A stretch of DNA of 64,000 nt from Rhizobium gallicum bv. gallicum R602sp (GCF_000816845.1 NZ_CP006880.1:310001-374000), one strand, 5' to 3'; positions 8,533-18,000 are shown, numbered from the stretch's first letter. The notes: generated by a model from the sequence alone, not told the origin. Translations and numbers: made by a program.

Positions 8533-11136
8533 TCAGCGCCCCGGCATGGCTTGCTTCCTGTCAGCCTGTCTGCGCACCCGCGCAAACTGCAGGCCGGCAA
8601 TGCCAGCGGTCGCAGCAAGCGCCAGGCCGATCGGAATAAGGCTCGAGGGCTGGTCGGCCTTTCTGAGCACGGCGATGACGTCATATCCGACATCCAGGCC
8701 GATGCGTTTGGCATAGGAACCGAAATCGACATTGCTGATCATCAGCGTGTCGCCCGCTTGCGTGATGGTGAGACCGATGCCGCGCAGCCGCTCCAACGGT
8801 TCGCCTGGCTCGCCGAGCGGGACGTTTACGGTCTTGCGGACGTCGTCGCCCATCAGGTCTACACCCTCAACGACGAAATTAATGCGCCCATCGGCCGGCG
8901 TCTGCGCGACCGCCGTCAGGAACTCGCTCGCCGGCAATTCCTCGTAAGGCGGCGAGACCTGATTGAGCCACCAGTCCGGCCGAAACAGCGTAAAGCAGAT
9001 TAGTAGCAGGGCCGCGCTTTCCCAAAGGCGGCTTTTCGTCACGAACCAGTTCATCGTCGCGGCAGCGAACAGCAGGATGGCAATCAACGAGACGGTCGCC
9101 ACCAAGATCGTCTGGGGCCAGGTTTCGACCCCGATCAGCAGGATTGCTGGATTGAAGATGAAGACGAACGGCAGGATCGCCGTGCGCAACGAATAGAGCG
9201 CGCCCTGGAAGCCGGTGGCGATCGGATCCTCCTTGGAAATCGCCGCCGCCGCGAAGGCGGCCAGCCCTACGGGCGGGGTGATGTCGGCCATGATGCCGAA
9301 GTAGAAGACGAAGAGGTGGACCGCGATCAGCGGGATGGGCAATCCGGCCTGCGCGCCGAGATCCACCACGACTGGCGCCATCAGCGTCGCGACCAAGATG
9401 TAGTTTGCGGTGGTCGGGATGCCCATGCCGAGCACAAGGCTGATCGCGGCGATGAGGATCAGCATCAGGATGACGTTGCCGCCGGAGATGAACTCAACCA
9501 GTTCCGTCATCATCAGACCGAGACCGGTCAGCGTGATCGTGCCGACGACGATGCCGGCGGTGGCCGTGGCGATACCGATGCCGATCATGTTGCGAGCGCC
9601 GAGCACCAGCCCATCGATCAGGTCGTCCCAGGCAGCACGCACCGAGGCGGCGAGGTCTTCGTTGCGGAATATTGCCATCAGCGGCTTGCGCGTGGCGACG
9701 ATGGCGAGGATCGACACGGTCGCCCAGAATGCCGAGAGGCCGGGCGACATCTGCTCGACCATCAGGCACCACAGAAGCACAGCGATCGGGATAAGAAAAT
9801 CCAGCCCGGTGCGCGTCACGTCCCAGGCGCGCGGCAATTCCAGGATTGGCGCGTTCGGATCGTCGAGCGCGAGATCCGAATAGCGGGAGGAATACCAGAC
9901 GGAGGCGATGTAGAGAGCTACGCCAGCGATTGCGAGCACCAGCGGCGCGGTCACACCGAAGATGGCCTTGATGGCAACGATGCCATAATAGACGATACAC
10001 ACGGCGAGAATGCTGCCGGACAGTCCCAGTCCCATCCGCAGCATCCGTTCCCTAGCCGGTGTCGGACGCTGCGGAATGGTCTTCAGGTCCATCTTTATCG
10101 CTTCCAGATGGACCATGTAGAGCAGCGCGAGATAGGAGAAGAGCGCAGGCAACAGCGCGTGCTTGACGATCTCCGAATAAGGAATCCCGACATATTCGAC
10201 CATCAGGAAGGCGGCCGCGCCCATGACGGGCGGCATGATCTGGCCGTTGATCGAGGCCGAAGCCTCGATGGCGCCCGCCTTGACCCCGGAAAGTCCGGTG
10301 CGTTTCATCAACGGGATCGTGAAGATGCCACCTGAAACCACATTGGAGACGGACGAGCCGGACACGACACCGTTGAGAGCCGATGAAACCACGGCGACCT
10401 TCGCCGGGCCACCGCGCAAATGGCCGAGCAGCGCGATGGATATCTGCATCATCCAGTTGCCGGCGCCGGCCTTTTCCAGAAGCGTGCCGAACAGGACGAA
10501 GAGAAAGACGAAGCTCGTCGACACGCCAAGCGCGATGCCAAAGACGCCTTCGGTGGTTAGCCATTGATGATTGAGAAACTTGGTGAGCGATGCGCCACGA
10601 TGCTGGATCACATCCGGCATAGACTGGCCGGCAAAGGTGTAGAAGATGAAGACGCAGGCCACGACCACCATCGGCAGGCCGAGAGCGCGGCGTGTCGCCT
10701 CGAGGAGCAACAGGATGCCGACGGTTCCGGTGACGAGATCGAGCGTGGTCGGCTGGCCGGGCCGGCCGGAAAGCTCGACATAAAAGAGAAACAGATAGGA
10801 ACCGGCAAAGGCGCCGGCGACCGCCAGAACCCAGTCGAGCAGCGGCACGCGATCGCGGGGCGAGGATTTCAGAGCCGGATAGGCGAGGAAGGTCAGAAAC
10901 AGCGCGAAGCCGAGATGGATGGCGCGCGCTTCGGTGTCATTGAGGATGCCGAAGCCGAACACGAATGGCAAAGGCGAAGCGTACCAGAGCTGGAATAGCG
11001 ACCAGGAAACCGCAACCCAGAGCAGGATTCGACGGACGGTCCCGCCTGGATGCCGGCCACCCGTATCGGCCTCCGCAACGAGCTGTTCTAGAACTTCAAG
11101 ATTAACGTCAGCCGGCTGCTTCGTCGCTTCGCTCAT
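8533..11136 (-). CDS. TRAP transporter permease, fused 4TM/12TM (DctQM type)
   Basis: Large inner-membrane secondary transporter of 867 residues, in which the small and large TRAP membrane subunits are fused, as is usual with TAXI-type receptors. The N-terminus is cytoplasmic and is followed by many hydrophobic spans. The family blocks ALNGVVSGSSVSNVVSGG, IEASASINGQIMPPVMGAAA and GMGIPTTANYIL are clear. A soluble C-terminal tail of about 120 residues follows the last spans. It uses an ion gradient to import the ligand carried by the receptor encoded upstream. A perfect hairpin lies between the two genes. TAXI ligands are often glutamate-like or dicarboxylic compounds, but the ligand here is unknown. 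Confidence 0.94.
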   Translation of the reverse strand: MSEATKQPADVNLEVLEQLVAEADTGGRHPGGTVRRILLWVAVSWSLFQLWYASPLPFVFGFGILNDTEARAIHLGFALFLTFLAYPALKSSPRDRVPLLDWVLAVAGAFAGSYLFLFYVELSGRPGQPTTLDLVTGTVGILLLLEATRRALGLPMVVVACVFIFYTFAGQSMPDVIQHRGASLTKFLNHQWLTTEGVFGIALGVSTSFVFLFVLFGTLLEKAGAGNWMMQISIALLGHLRGGPAKVAVVSSALNGVVSGSSVSNVVSGGIFTIPLMKRTGLSGVKAGAIEASASINGQIMPPVMGAAAFLMVEYVGIPYSEIVKHALLPALFSYLALLYMVHLEAIKMDLKTIPQRPTPARERMLRMGLGLSGSILAVCIVYYGIVAIKAIFGVTAPLVLAIAGVALYIASVWYSSRYSDLALDDPNAPILELPRAWDVTRTGLDFLIPIAVLLWCLMVEQMSPGLSAFWATVSILAIVATRKPLMAIFRNEDLAASVRAAWDDLIDGLVLGARNMIGIGIATATAGIVVGTITLTGLGLMMTELVEFISGGNVILMLILIAAISLVLGMGIPTTANYILVATLMAPVVVDLGAQAGLPIPLIAVHLFVFYFGIMADITPPVGLAAFAAAAISKEDPIATGFQGALYSLRTAILPFVFIFNPAILLIGVETWPQTILVATVSLIAILLFAAATMNWFVTKSRLWESAALLLICFTLFRPDWWLNQVSPPYEELPASEFLTAVAQTPADGRINFVVEGVDLMGDDVRKTVNVPLGEPGEPLERLRGIGLTITQAGDTLMISNVDFGSYAKRIGLDVGYDVIAVLRKADQPSSLIPIGLALAATAGIAGLQFARVRRQADRKQAMPGR

Positions 11137-11161
11137 GACGCCCTCCTGTTGCGTATGCCGC

Positions 11162-11183
11162 CGGCGAGTTCCCCAACTCGCCG
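11162..11183 (-). promoter_or_regulatory. Intercistronic hairpin between TAXI receptor and TRAP permease
   Basis: A perfect 9-bp inverted repeat (CGGCGAGTT / AACTCGCCG) closes on a 4-base CCCC loop, in the 69-base gap between the receptor stop and the permease start. There is no U-run. As in the other importer operons here, it probably protects the receptor mRNA or attenuates read-through. The function is inferred from position. Confidence 0.6.
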
Positions 11184-11205
11184 CTCTGTCGTCAGGTCGC
11201 GAAGC

Positions 11206-12192
11206 CTACTTCAGCCAGCCCTTCTCCTTGAAGTATTTTTCGGCGCCCGGATGCAGCGGCGCGGAATTTCCCTCCCCGACCATCTTTTGGGGATCGAGAT
11301 TGGCGAAGGCCGGATGCAGCGACTTGAACTCGTCGAAATTCTCGAACACCGCCCTGGTCAACTGATAGACGCTCTCTTCGGGAACCTTGACTGAAGCGAC
11401 CAGCGTGGCAAGCACGCCGAAGGTCTCAGTGTCCTCGGCATTGTTCGCGTAGAGACCGCCCGGGATGACCGCCTTGGCGTAGTAGGGATTTTCCGCGACC
11501 AGCTTGTCGACCGCTTCGCCGGTCAGCGGCACCAGCTTGGCGGCGCAGGTGGTGGTCGGGTCCTGGATATTCGCGGAGGGATGGCCGACACCGTAGAAGA
11601 AGCCGTCGATCTTGCCGTCGCAGAGCGCCGGGCCGTGCTCGTCAGCCTTCAGCTCCGATGCCAGCGAGAAGTCGGCCAACGTCCAGCCCATGGCCCCGAG
11701 CAAGCGCTCCATCGAGGAACGCGTACCAGAACCGGGATTGCCGACGTTGAAACGCTTGCCTTTGAAATCCTCGAATTTCGTCACGCCGGCGTTCGGATGC
11801 GCCAGTACGGTGAACGGCTCCGGATGGATCGAGAACACCGCGCGCAGGTCGGCATGGGCGCCGCCTTCCTTGAATGATTCCTCGCCCTTGAAGGCGTTGT
11901 ACTGGACGTCGGATTGCGCCATGCCGAAGTCGAGCTCGCCTTCCTTGATCGTGTTCACGTTGAATGCCGATCCGCCGGTCGATTCGACCGAGCAACGGAT
12001 GCCGTGTGTCTTGCGATCCTTGTTGAGCAGGCGGCAGATGGCGCCACCGGCGGCATAGTAGACACCGGTGACGCCGCCGGTGCCGATGGTCACGAATTGT
12101 TGCTCCTGCGCTGACGCACCGCCGGCGAGCAGAAGCGCGCCCGCAAGTATTGCCGCCTGTGTGGCACGGCCGATCATGGTGGTATTTTTCAT
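11206..12192 (-). CDS. TAXI family TRAP transporter solute receptor
   Basis: Periplasmic substrate-binding receptor of 328 residues, with a Sec signal peptide ending AGGASAQEQ near residue 29. The TAXI signature is obvious: [24 protein letters not shown] and later [17 protein letters not shown] with [17 protein letters not shown]. It hands its ligand to the fused permease encoded 69 bases downstream. The gene is divergent from the RpiR regulator, so the 126-base gap probably holds its promoter and operator. Confidence 0.94.
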   Translation of the reverse strand: MKNTTMIGRATQAAILAGALLLAGGASAQEQQFVTIGTGGVTGVYYAAGGAICRLLNKDRKTHGIRCSVESTGGSAFNVNTIKEGELDFGMAQSDVQYNAFKGEESFKEGGAHADLRAVFSIHPEPFTVLAHPNAGVTKFEDFKGKRFNVGNPGSGTRSSMERLLGAMGWTLADFSLASELKADEHGPALCDGKIDGFFYGVGHPSANIQDPTTTCAAKLVPLTGEAVDKLVAENPYYAKAVIPGGLYANNAEDTETFGVLATLVASVKVPEESVYQLTRAVFENFDEFKSLHPAFANLDPQKMVGEGNSAPLHPGAEKYFKEKGWLK

Positions 12193-12304
12193 CTCGTGCT
12201 CCCTTTGTTGTTCCCGGCGCGCCGATACTGCCTATAAGGTTTGCATGTCCGACCGCATTCGGCTTACGTTACAACTGGTTCACTTTATCAGGCAAGGGCA
12301 TATT

Positions 12305-12313
12305 TGTTACATA
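12305..12313. promoter_or_regulatory. TGTTACATA element before the RpiR gene
   Basis: The 9-mer TGTTACATA lies six bases upstream of the RpiR start codon and occurs again at 14567 in the divergent aminotransferase/BKACE promoter. A shared site in both promoters would fit autoregulation and control by the RpiR protein. This is a pattern match only. Confidence 0.3.
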
Positions 12314-12318
12314 GAGAG

Positions 12319-13182
12319 ATGACGAGCTTCGCGACCGCACAGGACAAAATTCTGGAAGAGCTTCCGTGGCTCAGCATGGAGCTCCGCAAGGCAGCCCGTT
12401 TCCTGCTCGATCATCCCGACGAAGTTGCGCTCGTTTCCATGCGCGTGCTGGCAAGCCGCGCTGAGGTGACGCCGACCACTTTCGTAAGACTCGCCCGCCG
12501 TCTCGGCTTCGGCGATTGGGCGCAACTGCGCGAGCCATTTGAGAACAGGCTGCGATCGGGTAGTTCGCCCTATGCGGCGAAAGCCGACGCGCTGGTGCTG
12601 AGATCGGCTCGGGAGACGATCTTCGCCGAATCCGTCAACGCGGCGGCGGCCAATATCACGGCAGTCACCGCGACGAATTCACCGCACGACATATCGGCTG
12701 CATGCGTCCTGCTTGAAAAAGCCAAGGGTGTTCGCGTCGTCGGGTTCCGGAGCTGCCGCGCGCCGGCACATTGCCTGGTCTATCTCTGCCGCATGTTCAG
12801 GAACGATGTCACACTGCTCGGCAGCGATGGCGGAGCTCTCGAAGCCGAACTGGCCTCGCTCGACAGGGGCGAGGCGGTGGTGGCGATAGGCTTTCAGCCC
12901 TATTCGCGGGAACTCGGTCTTGTGACCGACGTGGCGCGACGCCGCGGCGTGCCTGTACTGGCAATCGTCGACAGCATGGCGGCGCCCCTGACGCGGGACG
13001 CCGATGTGATCCTGCGTTTTTCGGTCGACAGCCCATCGTTCTTTCCGTCGGTGGCGGCGGCGGTCGCGACCGTCGAGGCGCTTGCCGCAACCATGCTGAC
13101 GCGCAGCGGGGCGAAGGGCGCGGCCAAGGTCAGGCAGACCGAAGCGGAGTTGACCGCGTTGGGCGCATATATGCCGGATTGA
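12319..13182 (+). CDS. MurR/RpiR family transcriptional regulator
   Basis: Regulator of 287 residues. An N-terminal RpiR helix-turn-helix (about residues 1-80, ELRKAARFLLDHPDEVALVS then ASRAEVTPTTFVRLARRLGF) is followed by a SIS domain (about 120-260, with AKGVRVVGFRSCRAPAHCL and GEAVVAIGFQPYSRE) that normally binds a phosphosugar or similar ligand. The start is ATG at 12319 (MTSFATAQDK), with an AGAG-type site; the frame is open further upstream, but that part has no domain. It is divergent from the TAXI receptor and convergent with the aminotransferase, so it likely controls this transport and catabolic set. Confidence 0.92.
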   Translation: MTSFATAQDKILEELPWLSMELRKAARFLLDHPDEVALVSMRVLASRAEVTPTTFVRLARRLGFGDWAQLREPFENRLRSGSSPYAAKADALVLRSARETIFAESVNAAAANITAVTATNSPHDISAACVLLEKAKGVRVVGFRSCRAPAHCLVYLCRMFRNDVTLLGSDGGALEAELASLDRGEAVVAIGFQPYSRELGLVTDVARRRGVPVLAIVDSMAAPLTRDADVILRFSVDSPSFFPSVAAAVATVEALAATMLTRSGAKGAAKVRQTEAELTALGAYMPD

Positions 13183-13190
13183 TCCTGTGC

Positions 13191-14513
13191 TCAGGCGACG
13201 GCCGCATCGACGGCGTCGCCAAGCCGTTCGACGATCGTGTCGATTGCCGCCCGGTCGATAATGAAGGGCGGCGCAAGCAGCACATGATCGCCTCGCGCGC
13301 CGTCGATCGTACCTCCCGCCGGATAGACCAGCAGGCCGCGCGCCATCGCCTCACGCTTGATGCGCGCATGCAATTTGCGGCTCGGGTCGAACGGCTCTTT
13401 CGACGAACGGTCCTCGACCAGCTCAAGCCCCATGAAAAGGCCACGGCCGCGGATGTCGCCGACATGGGCGTGGTGGGAAAAGCGCTCACTGAGGCGCCGG
13501 GCGAGATGGGCACCCATCGCCTTGACGTTGTCGAGCAGGCGATCACGATCGATGACCTCTTGGACGGCAAGTGCTGCGGCGCAGGCCATGGGGTGACACA
13601 TGTAGGTATGGCCGTGCTGGAAGAAACCCGAGCCTTCCGCGAAAGCGTCGAAGATGCGGCCTGACAGTAGCACTGCCCCGATGGGCTGGTAGCCTCCGCC
13701 GAGGCCCTTGGCGATTGTCATCAGGTCGGGCACGACGCCGTCCTGCTCGCAGGCGTGCAGCGTTCCCGTGCGACCCATGCCGCACATCACCTCGTCGAGG
13801 ATCAGGAGCACGCCGTATCTGTCGCAGACCTCACGGATGCGCCTGAAATAGCCGGGAACGGCTGGCACCGCACCCGCCGTGGCGCCGACGACGGGTTCCG
13901 CGACGAAGGCCATGACGGTATCCGAACCCAGTTCGAGAATCTTGTCCTCGAGCGCCTTGGCGGCACGCAGGCCGTAGGCCTCCTCACTCTCGCCGGCTTC
14001 CCGATAGCGGTAGGCATAGCATGGGTCGATGTGATGCGTCTCGATCAGCAATGGGCGGAATTGCGCCCGGCGCCATTCGTTGCCACCGGCAGCCAGCGCG
14101 CCGAGCGTGTTGCCGTGATAACTCTGGCGGCGGGCGATGACGTTGCGCCGCTCGGGCCGGCCCGTCTCGACGAAAAACTGGCGCGCCATCTTGAGCGCCG
14201 CTTCCACCGCTTCAGAGCCGCCGGACACGAAATAGGCGTGGCTCATGCCTTGTGGCGCGCCGGCGATGAGCATTTCGGCCAGTGTCTCAGCCGGCTCGTT
14301 GGTGAAAAAGCTGGTGTGGGCATAGGCGAGCTTGTCGGCCTGTGCGTGGAGCGCGGCTATCAGGTCGCGATGGCCGTGGCCGAGGCAGGAAACCGCCGCG
14401 CCTCCCGACGCGTCGATATAAGCGCGGCCATCGCTGTCGAAGAGTTCGATGCCCTTGCCACCACTCGCAACGGGCAGAGTCGCGTGGATCTGGCGGTGCA
14501 GGATGCGTGTCAT
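13191..14513 (-). CDS. Class III PLP-dependent aminotransferase
   Basis: Omega-type transaminase of 440 residues. PLP-site features are the glycine-rich phosphate region SGGSEAVEAALKMARQ, LILDEVMCGMGRTG with the cofactor-binding Asp, and the Schiff-base lysine in MTIAKGLGGGYQPIGAVL. It would move an amino group from an omega- or beta-amino acid, or an amine, to a keto acid. The start is ATG at 14513, with AGGAAA upstream; the longer frame above it is not conserved. It is divergent from the BKACE gene, and its 3' end lies eight bases from the RpiR stop. With BKACE next door, a beta-amino acid substrate giving a beta-keto acid is a reasonable inference. Confidence 0.92.
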   Translation of the reverse strand: MTRILHRQIHATLPVASGGKGIELFDSDGRAYIDASGGAAVSCLGHGHRDLIAALHAQADKLAYAHTSFFTNEPAETLAEMLIAGAPQGMSHAYFVSGGSEAVEAALKMARQFFVETGRPERRNVIARRQSYHGNTLGALAAGGNEWRRAQFRPLLIETHHIDPCYAYRYREAGESEEAYGLRAAKALEDKILELGSDTVMAFVAEPVVGATAGAVPAVPGYFRRIREVCDRYGVLLILDEVMCGMGRTGTLHACEQDGVVPDLMTIAKGLGGGYQPIGAVLLSGRIFDAFAEGSGFFQHGHTYMCHPMACAAALAVQEVIDRDRLLDNVKAMGAHLARRLSERFSHHAHVGDIRGRGLFMGLELVEDRSSKEPFDPSRKLHARIKREAMARGLLVYPAGGTIDGARGDHVLLAPPFIIDRAAIDTIVERLGDAVDAAVA

Positions 14514-14560
14514 GCTTTCCTCGATTGACGATGGCGCGATTTGGAACGAACTTATCATGC

Positions 14561-14585
14561 AACATATGTTACATATTGCGCAATA
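14561..14585. promoter_or_regulatory. Palindromic operator cluster between aminotransferase and BKACE genes
   Basis: Two perfect palindromes sit in the 98-base divergent gap: AACATATGTT (14561-14570) and TATTGCGCAATA (14574-14585). Between them lies TGTTACATA (14567-14575), shared with the RpiR promoter. They are likely operator or activator sites coordinating the two divergent genes; the RpiR protein is the natural candidate to bind them. Confidence 0.45.
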
Positions 14586-14611
14586 CTGAAACAATTGGAC
14601 TGTATGTATCC

Positions 14612-15469
14612 ATGACCACTGATTCGAGCCCGGCCGGCCCGGGATTCATCGCGCCGACGGCAATCGCCGTTGCGCCGAACGGCGGGCGGCGCGGCAAGAG
14701 TGACCACCCCGCCCTGCCGATCGGCCCGAAGGAACTGGCCAGCACCGCAGCCGCCTGCCTCGAGGCGGGCGCCGCAATGATCCACGCCCATGTCCGTGAT
14801 CGAGACGGCGGTCATTTGCTCGACGCCGACGCCTACCTTGAGGTGACGAAAGCGATACGCGACGCGGTAGGCGAGCGGCTCGTCGTCCAGATCACCAGCG
14901 AGGCCGTCAGCAGATACCGACCGGCTGAGCAGATGGGGGTGGTGCGCGCCACCCGTCCCGAGGCGGTGTCGCTGGCGCTGCGCGAACTGGTCCCAGATGC
15001 CTCCCTTGAGACCGCATTCGCGGACTTCCTGTCGTGGCTGAAACGCGAGCGGATCGCCCCTCAGATCATCCTCTACACGCCCGAGGAGGCGTCCGCTCTG
15101 GCTGTCATGCAGCAGCGTGGGCTCGTGCCCTTCGACGATGTCCCGGTACTCTATGTGCTCGGACGCTACACGCCGGGCGAGATTTCGCGGCCGGCCGACC
15201 TGCTTGCCTTCCTTGCTCACGGCCGTCCGCGCTTTGCGCACTGGATGGTCTGCGCCTTCGGTCGGGAAGAGACCGCATGCGTTGCCGCAGGTGCGCTGCT
15301 GGGCGGTCATGCTCGCGTCGGCTTCGAGAACAATCTTGTTCTGCCTAGCGGCGTGACAGCTACCGACAATGCTGCTCTGGTCGTAGCGGCTGCGGCCGCA
15401 CTCGAGGCTTGCGGCCTTGAAACCGCGAGCGCCGGCCAGTTGCGCGCCGATTGGTCGATCGAGCGTTAA
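14612..15469 (+). CDS. BKACE family (3-keto-5-aminohexanoate cleavage type) enzyme
   Basis: Metal-dependent beta-keto acid cleavage enzyme of 285 residues. Family members react a beta-keto acid with acetyl-CoA to give acetoacetate plus a new acyl-CoA. The zinc-binding pair is H58 and H60 in MIHAHVRDRDG, and the third ligand region is the late GFENNLVLPSG block. ITSEAVSRYRPAEQ and AHWMVCAFG are other conserved stretches. The start is ATG at 14612 (MTTDSSPAGPG); no strong ribosome site is seen, which may mean a leader-poor transcript. The specific keto acid is unknown; it is probably the product of the divergent aminotransferase. Confidence 0.9.
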   Translation: MTTDSSPAGPGFIAPTAIAVAPNGGRRGKSDHPALPIGPKELASTAAACLEAGAAMIHAHVRDRDGGHLLDADAYLEVTKAIRDAVGERLVVQITSEAVSRYRPAEQMGVVRATRPEAVSLALRELVPDASLETAFADFLSWLKRERIAPQIILYTPEEASALAVMQQRGLVPFDDVPVLYVLGRYTPGEISRPADLLAFLAHGRPRFAHWMVCAFGREETACVAAGALLGGHARVGFENNLVLPSGVTATDNAALVVAAAAALEACGLETASAGQLRADWSIER

Positions 15470-15563
15470 CCCTCACCCCGCGCGCCGCAACCTTTACCAC
15501 GGGGTGCGGATGCCGGCTGTTTGTTTCTGTAGTTCCCGGACATCACAACAGGGGGAATGGAGT

Positions 15564-16442
15564 ATGTTTGCGATCGTCGGAGCCGCCGGCAATGTCGGCT
15601 ATTCAACGTCATCGGCCCTGCGCTGGGCGGGTGTTCCAGTCCGGGCAATCCTGCGCGACAGGACAAAAGCAGCGCGACTGAGCGACATCGGCTGCGAGAT
15701 TGCTACGGCCGATTTGCAAGATGCCGCCTCCCTCGCCAAGGCGATCGGCGATGCTGACGCCGTGCAAATCATCATCCCGGTATTGCCACGGGCAAAGGAC
15801 CCGGCTGACGAGCTCCGACGCTCGATCGAAAGCCTGTTCGAGGCGCTGGCCCAGGCACGCCCGAAGCAGGTGCTGGCAATCTCCGATTACGGAGCCCATG
15901 TCGCCGATGACATTGGCATGCCCAGCATGTTCCGCAGCCTTGAGGCGCGGCTCGCCCAACTCCAAACCCAGCTGCTTGTGCTGCGGTCGGCCGAACATAT
16001 GCACAATTGGGGGCGCGTCATCCCGATGGCCGTCGCCTCCGGCATTTTGCCGACCTTGCAGGACCCGGTCGACATGGCGCAGCCGACGATCTCCGCCCAC
16101 GACCTCGGCCTGATTGCCGCCGACCTGCTGCTGCGACCCGAGAGCGGCAAGGACCTGGAGGTCATCCATGCCGAGGGACCGCACAGGTATAGCGCGAACG
16201 ACGTTGCGGCGGCCGTGAGTCAACTGTCGGGCCGGGTGGCGCGCGCTCGGGCGGTGCCGCGGTCGCAATGGCAGGAGACCCTCGAACGCACCATACCGGC
16301 AAGTCTTGCCAACCTGCTGATCAAGGCCAACGACGCCAAGAACGAGGGTGGTCTGGTCGAGATTGAGCCGAACGCCAGCGAGGTTCGCTATGGCACTACC
16401 TCATTGATCGATGCACTGCGGCCGCTTGTTCTGCCGGTGTGA
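15564..16442 (+). CDS. NmrA-like NAD(P)-binding protein
   Basis: Atypical short-chain dehydrogenase-like protein of 292 residues. The N-terminal Rossmann motif is FAIVGAAGNVGYSTSSALRW, and ILRDRTKAARLSDIGCEIATADL fits the dinucleotide-specificity loop and the acidic end of the following strand. The overall shape is that of NmrA / NAD(P)H:quinone-reductase-2-like proteins that sense or use NADP(H). The start is ATG at 15564 after GGGGGAATGGAGT. It lies 94 bases after the BKACE gene on the same strand, but no functional link is visible. A catalytic role cannot be assigned. Confidence 0.85.
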   Translation: MFAIVGAAGNVGYSTSSALRWAGVPVRAILRDRTKAARLSDIGCEIATADLQDAASLAKAIGDADAVQIIIPVLPRAKDPADELRRSIESLFEALAQARPKQVLAISDYGAHVADDIGMPSMFRSLEARLAQLQTQLLVLRSAEHMHNWGRVIPMAVASGILPTLQDPVDMAQPTISAHDLGLIAADLLLRPESGKDLEVIHAEGPHRYSANDVAAAVSQLSGRVARARAVPRSQWQETLERTIPASLANLLIKANDAKNEGGLVEIEPNASEVRYGTTSLIDALRPLVLPV

Positions 16443-16505
16443 CGTCGTACCGAGGCTGCCAGCCGCGCCAATCGGACGGCGCAACGACATTCAGCGGTTC
16501 GCGCG

Positions 16506-16809
16506 TCAGCGCGAGGCTGACCTTGGGGAAGCGCTGGCCAGCAGGCCGTAATGCCGGATGCGGTGGAAGCCGCGCGGCAGGACACGGAGCTGGCAGCGGC
16601 GGTAGCGGAAGGTGACGCCGCTCGCGTCGAAGCGAATGAGGCGACGGTTCGAGATCGCGACCGGGTGCCTGTAGCGCGGCAGATAGGCGAGCACAGCTTC
16701 GGTCCGGCGAAGGGCGGTTTGGCGTAGGCCACCCAGCGTTTATTGCGGACCGGGGAGAGATGGTGAAGGAAGGCCCATCGCTCGGCGAGGTGCGCCATTG
16801 ATCCGAAGG
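16506..16809 (-). pseudogene. IS91-family transposase remnant
   Basis: Broken pieces of a Y2-type IS91 transposase C-terminal half. One frame gives AERWAFLHHLSPVRNKRW then VAYAKPPFAGP. After a frameshift comes VLAYLPRYRHPVAISNRRL with IRFDASGVTFRYR, and then VLPRGFHRIRHYGLLAS. The usual stretch of about 40 residues between the last two blocks is missing, so there is an internal deletion as well. The N-terminal catalytic part is absent. It marks a past insertion beside the NmrA-like gene. The rest of the 16443-17099 interval shows nothing recognisable. Confidence 0.8.
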
Positions 16810-17099
16810 AGGCAAGCCCCCGCGTCGTGCAGTGCGAGCAAGCGATCGTGCCGAACGGAATGTCCAAGCGGCCGCATCCCCAGTTCCTCGGGTGGCATCG
16901 CGAGAACTGCTTCAAGCACTGAAAGTTTGCGAAATTCATTTGAGTCAAGGGATTTGGCCGTCTGACGAGAGCCGCTCAGAATTTCATCTCTAAATCCTGC
17001 GTCGATGTTTCCATTTTCACGAGATGCCTTTTCGCCAACCCTACCCGAAAATTCGCTCAAAACGCCTGCCTCGTCGAGTGTAACAGCATGTCGTCGGCG

Positions 17100-17915
17100 T
17101 CAGACCGGCAGCCCGAGCTGCTTTCGCAGGCTCTTGTCGAATGCGAATGCGGGAACGAAACGGCGCAAAAAACTGACTTGGCGTGCCATTTTTCCGGCCG
17201 CATAGCGCCTCTTCGGAGCGGGATCGGTCGCAGCGGCCAAAATGGCCTTGGCCACCACCTCGGGCGCGTCGCCTTTTTCCATTGCTTTCTGCACGACTAC
17301 ATTCATGCCAGCGCGCGCAGAGTCATAGATATCGAGCAACTGATCCGGCCTGGCGAGATTGTCTTCGAATGACGTCCGGGTATAGGCCGGCTCCACCAAC
17401 GAAACGCGAATGCCGAAGGCGCGCAATTCATGATCTAGCGATTCGGAATAACCCTCGATGGCATGTTTGGTCGAGGAGTAGAGCGCGAAATAGGGAGCGG
17501 GGATGAACCCCTGTACTGAGCTCAAATTAACGATTCTGCCTTTCCCTTGGCGCCGCATTGCCGGCAACACCGCGTTGGTCACGCGGAAAACGCCGAAGAC
17601 GTTCACGTCGAATAGCGACTTAGCCTGGTTCATTGAGGACTCCTCCGCGCCACCAAGCAGGCCCATGCCAGCATTATTGACAAGAAGATCGATGCGCCCG
17701 GCCTCTTCCAGTACATCATCAACCAGTTTGACCACGGAGGCGTCGTCAGTCACGTCGCAAGTCAGCATGGAAACGCCGTCGCTCCTGTGGGCTGCGAGAC
17801 GGCGGCTGGTCCCGTACACGCGAAAGCCCGCGTTGTGGAGGGCCGCGGCCGTTACATACCCGATGCCGGTGGATGCCCCAGTCACCAGGGCGACGCCAAG
17901 ATTGGTCTTGTTCAT
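17100..17915 (-). CDS. Short-chain dehydrogenase/reductase (classical SDR)
   Basis: NAD(P)-dependent oxidoreductase of 271 residues. Motifs in order: TGASTGIG (about residues 13-20) for cofactor binding, the acidic DVT of strand 4, LVNNAGMG, NLSSVQG with the catalytic serine, and YSSTK with the catalytic tyrosine and lysine. Then comes SLVEPAYTRTSF, typical of the retinol or steroid dehydrogenase-like SDRs that act on bulky alcohols. The gene stands alone. Its upstream region carries an operator-like block that is nearly duplicated in front of the RND efflux pump, which suggests co-regulation by the TetR protein at 25.2-25.8 kb. Confidence 0.92.
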   Translation of the reverse strand: MNKTNLGVALVTGASTGIGYVTAAALHNAGFRVYGTSRRLAAHRSDGVSMLTCDVTDDASVVKLVDDVLEEAGRIDLLVNNAGMGLLGGAEESSMNQAKSLFDVNVFGVFRVTNAVLPAMRRQGKGRIVNLSSVQGFIPAPYFALYSSTKHAIEGYSESLDHELRAFGIRVSLVEPAYTRTSFEDNLARPDQLLDIYDSARAGMNVVVQKAMEKGDAPEVVAKAILAAATDPAPKRRYAAGKMARQVSFLRRFVPAFAFDKSLRKQLGLPV

Positions 17916-18000
17916 GAAATCACTTCTTTCTGTGTGCCGAACCGCGTTTTGAGAATCTCGGGCGGGTGTCTGCGGCTTACGTGCACTGTCCCCTCCCTTT

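Noticed and set aside
13755-14528. Long plus-strand open frame opposite the class III aminotransferase.
   Set aside because: High-GC antisense frame; the minus-strand aminotransferase has every PLP motif and a proper start.
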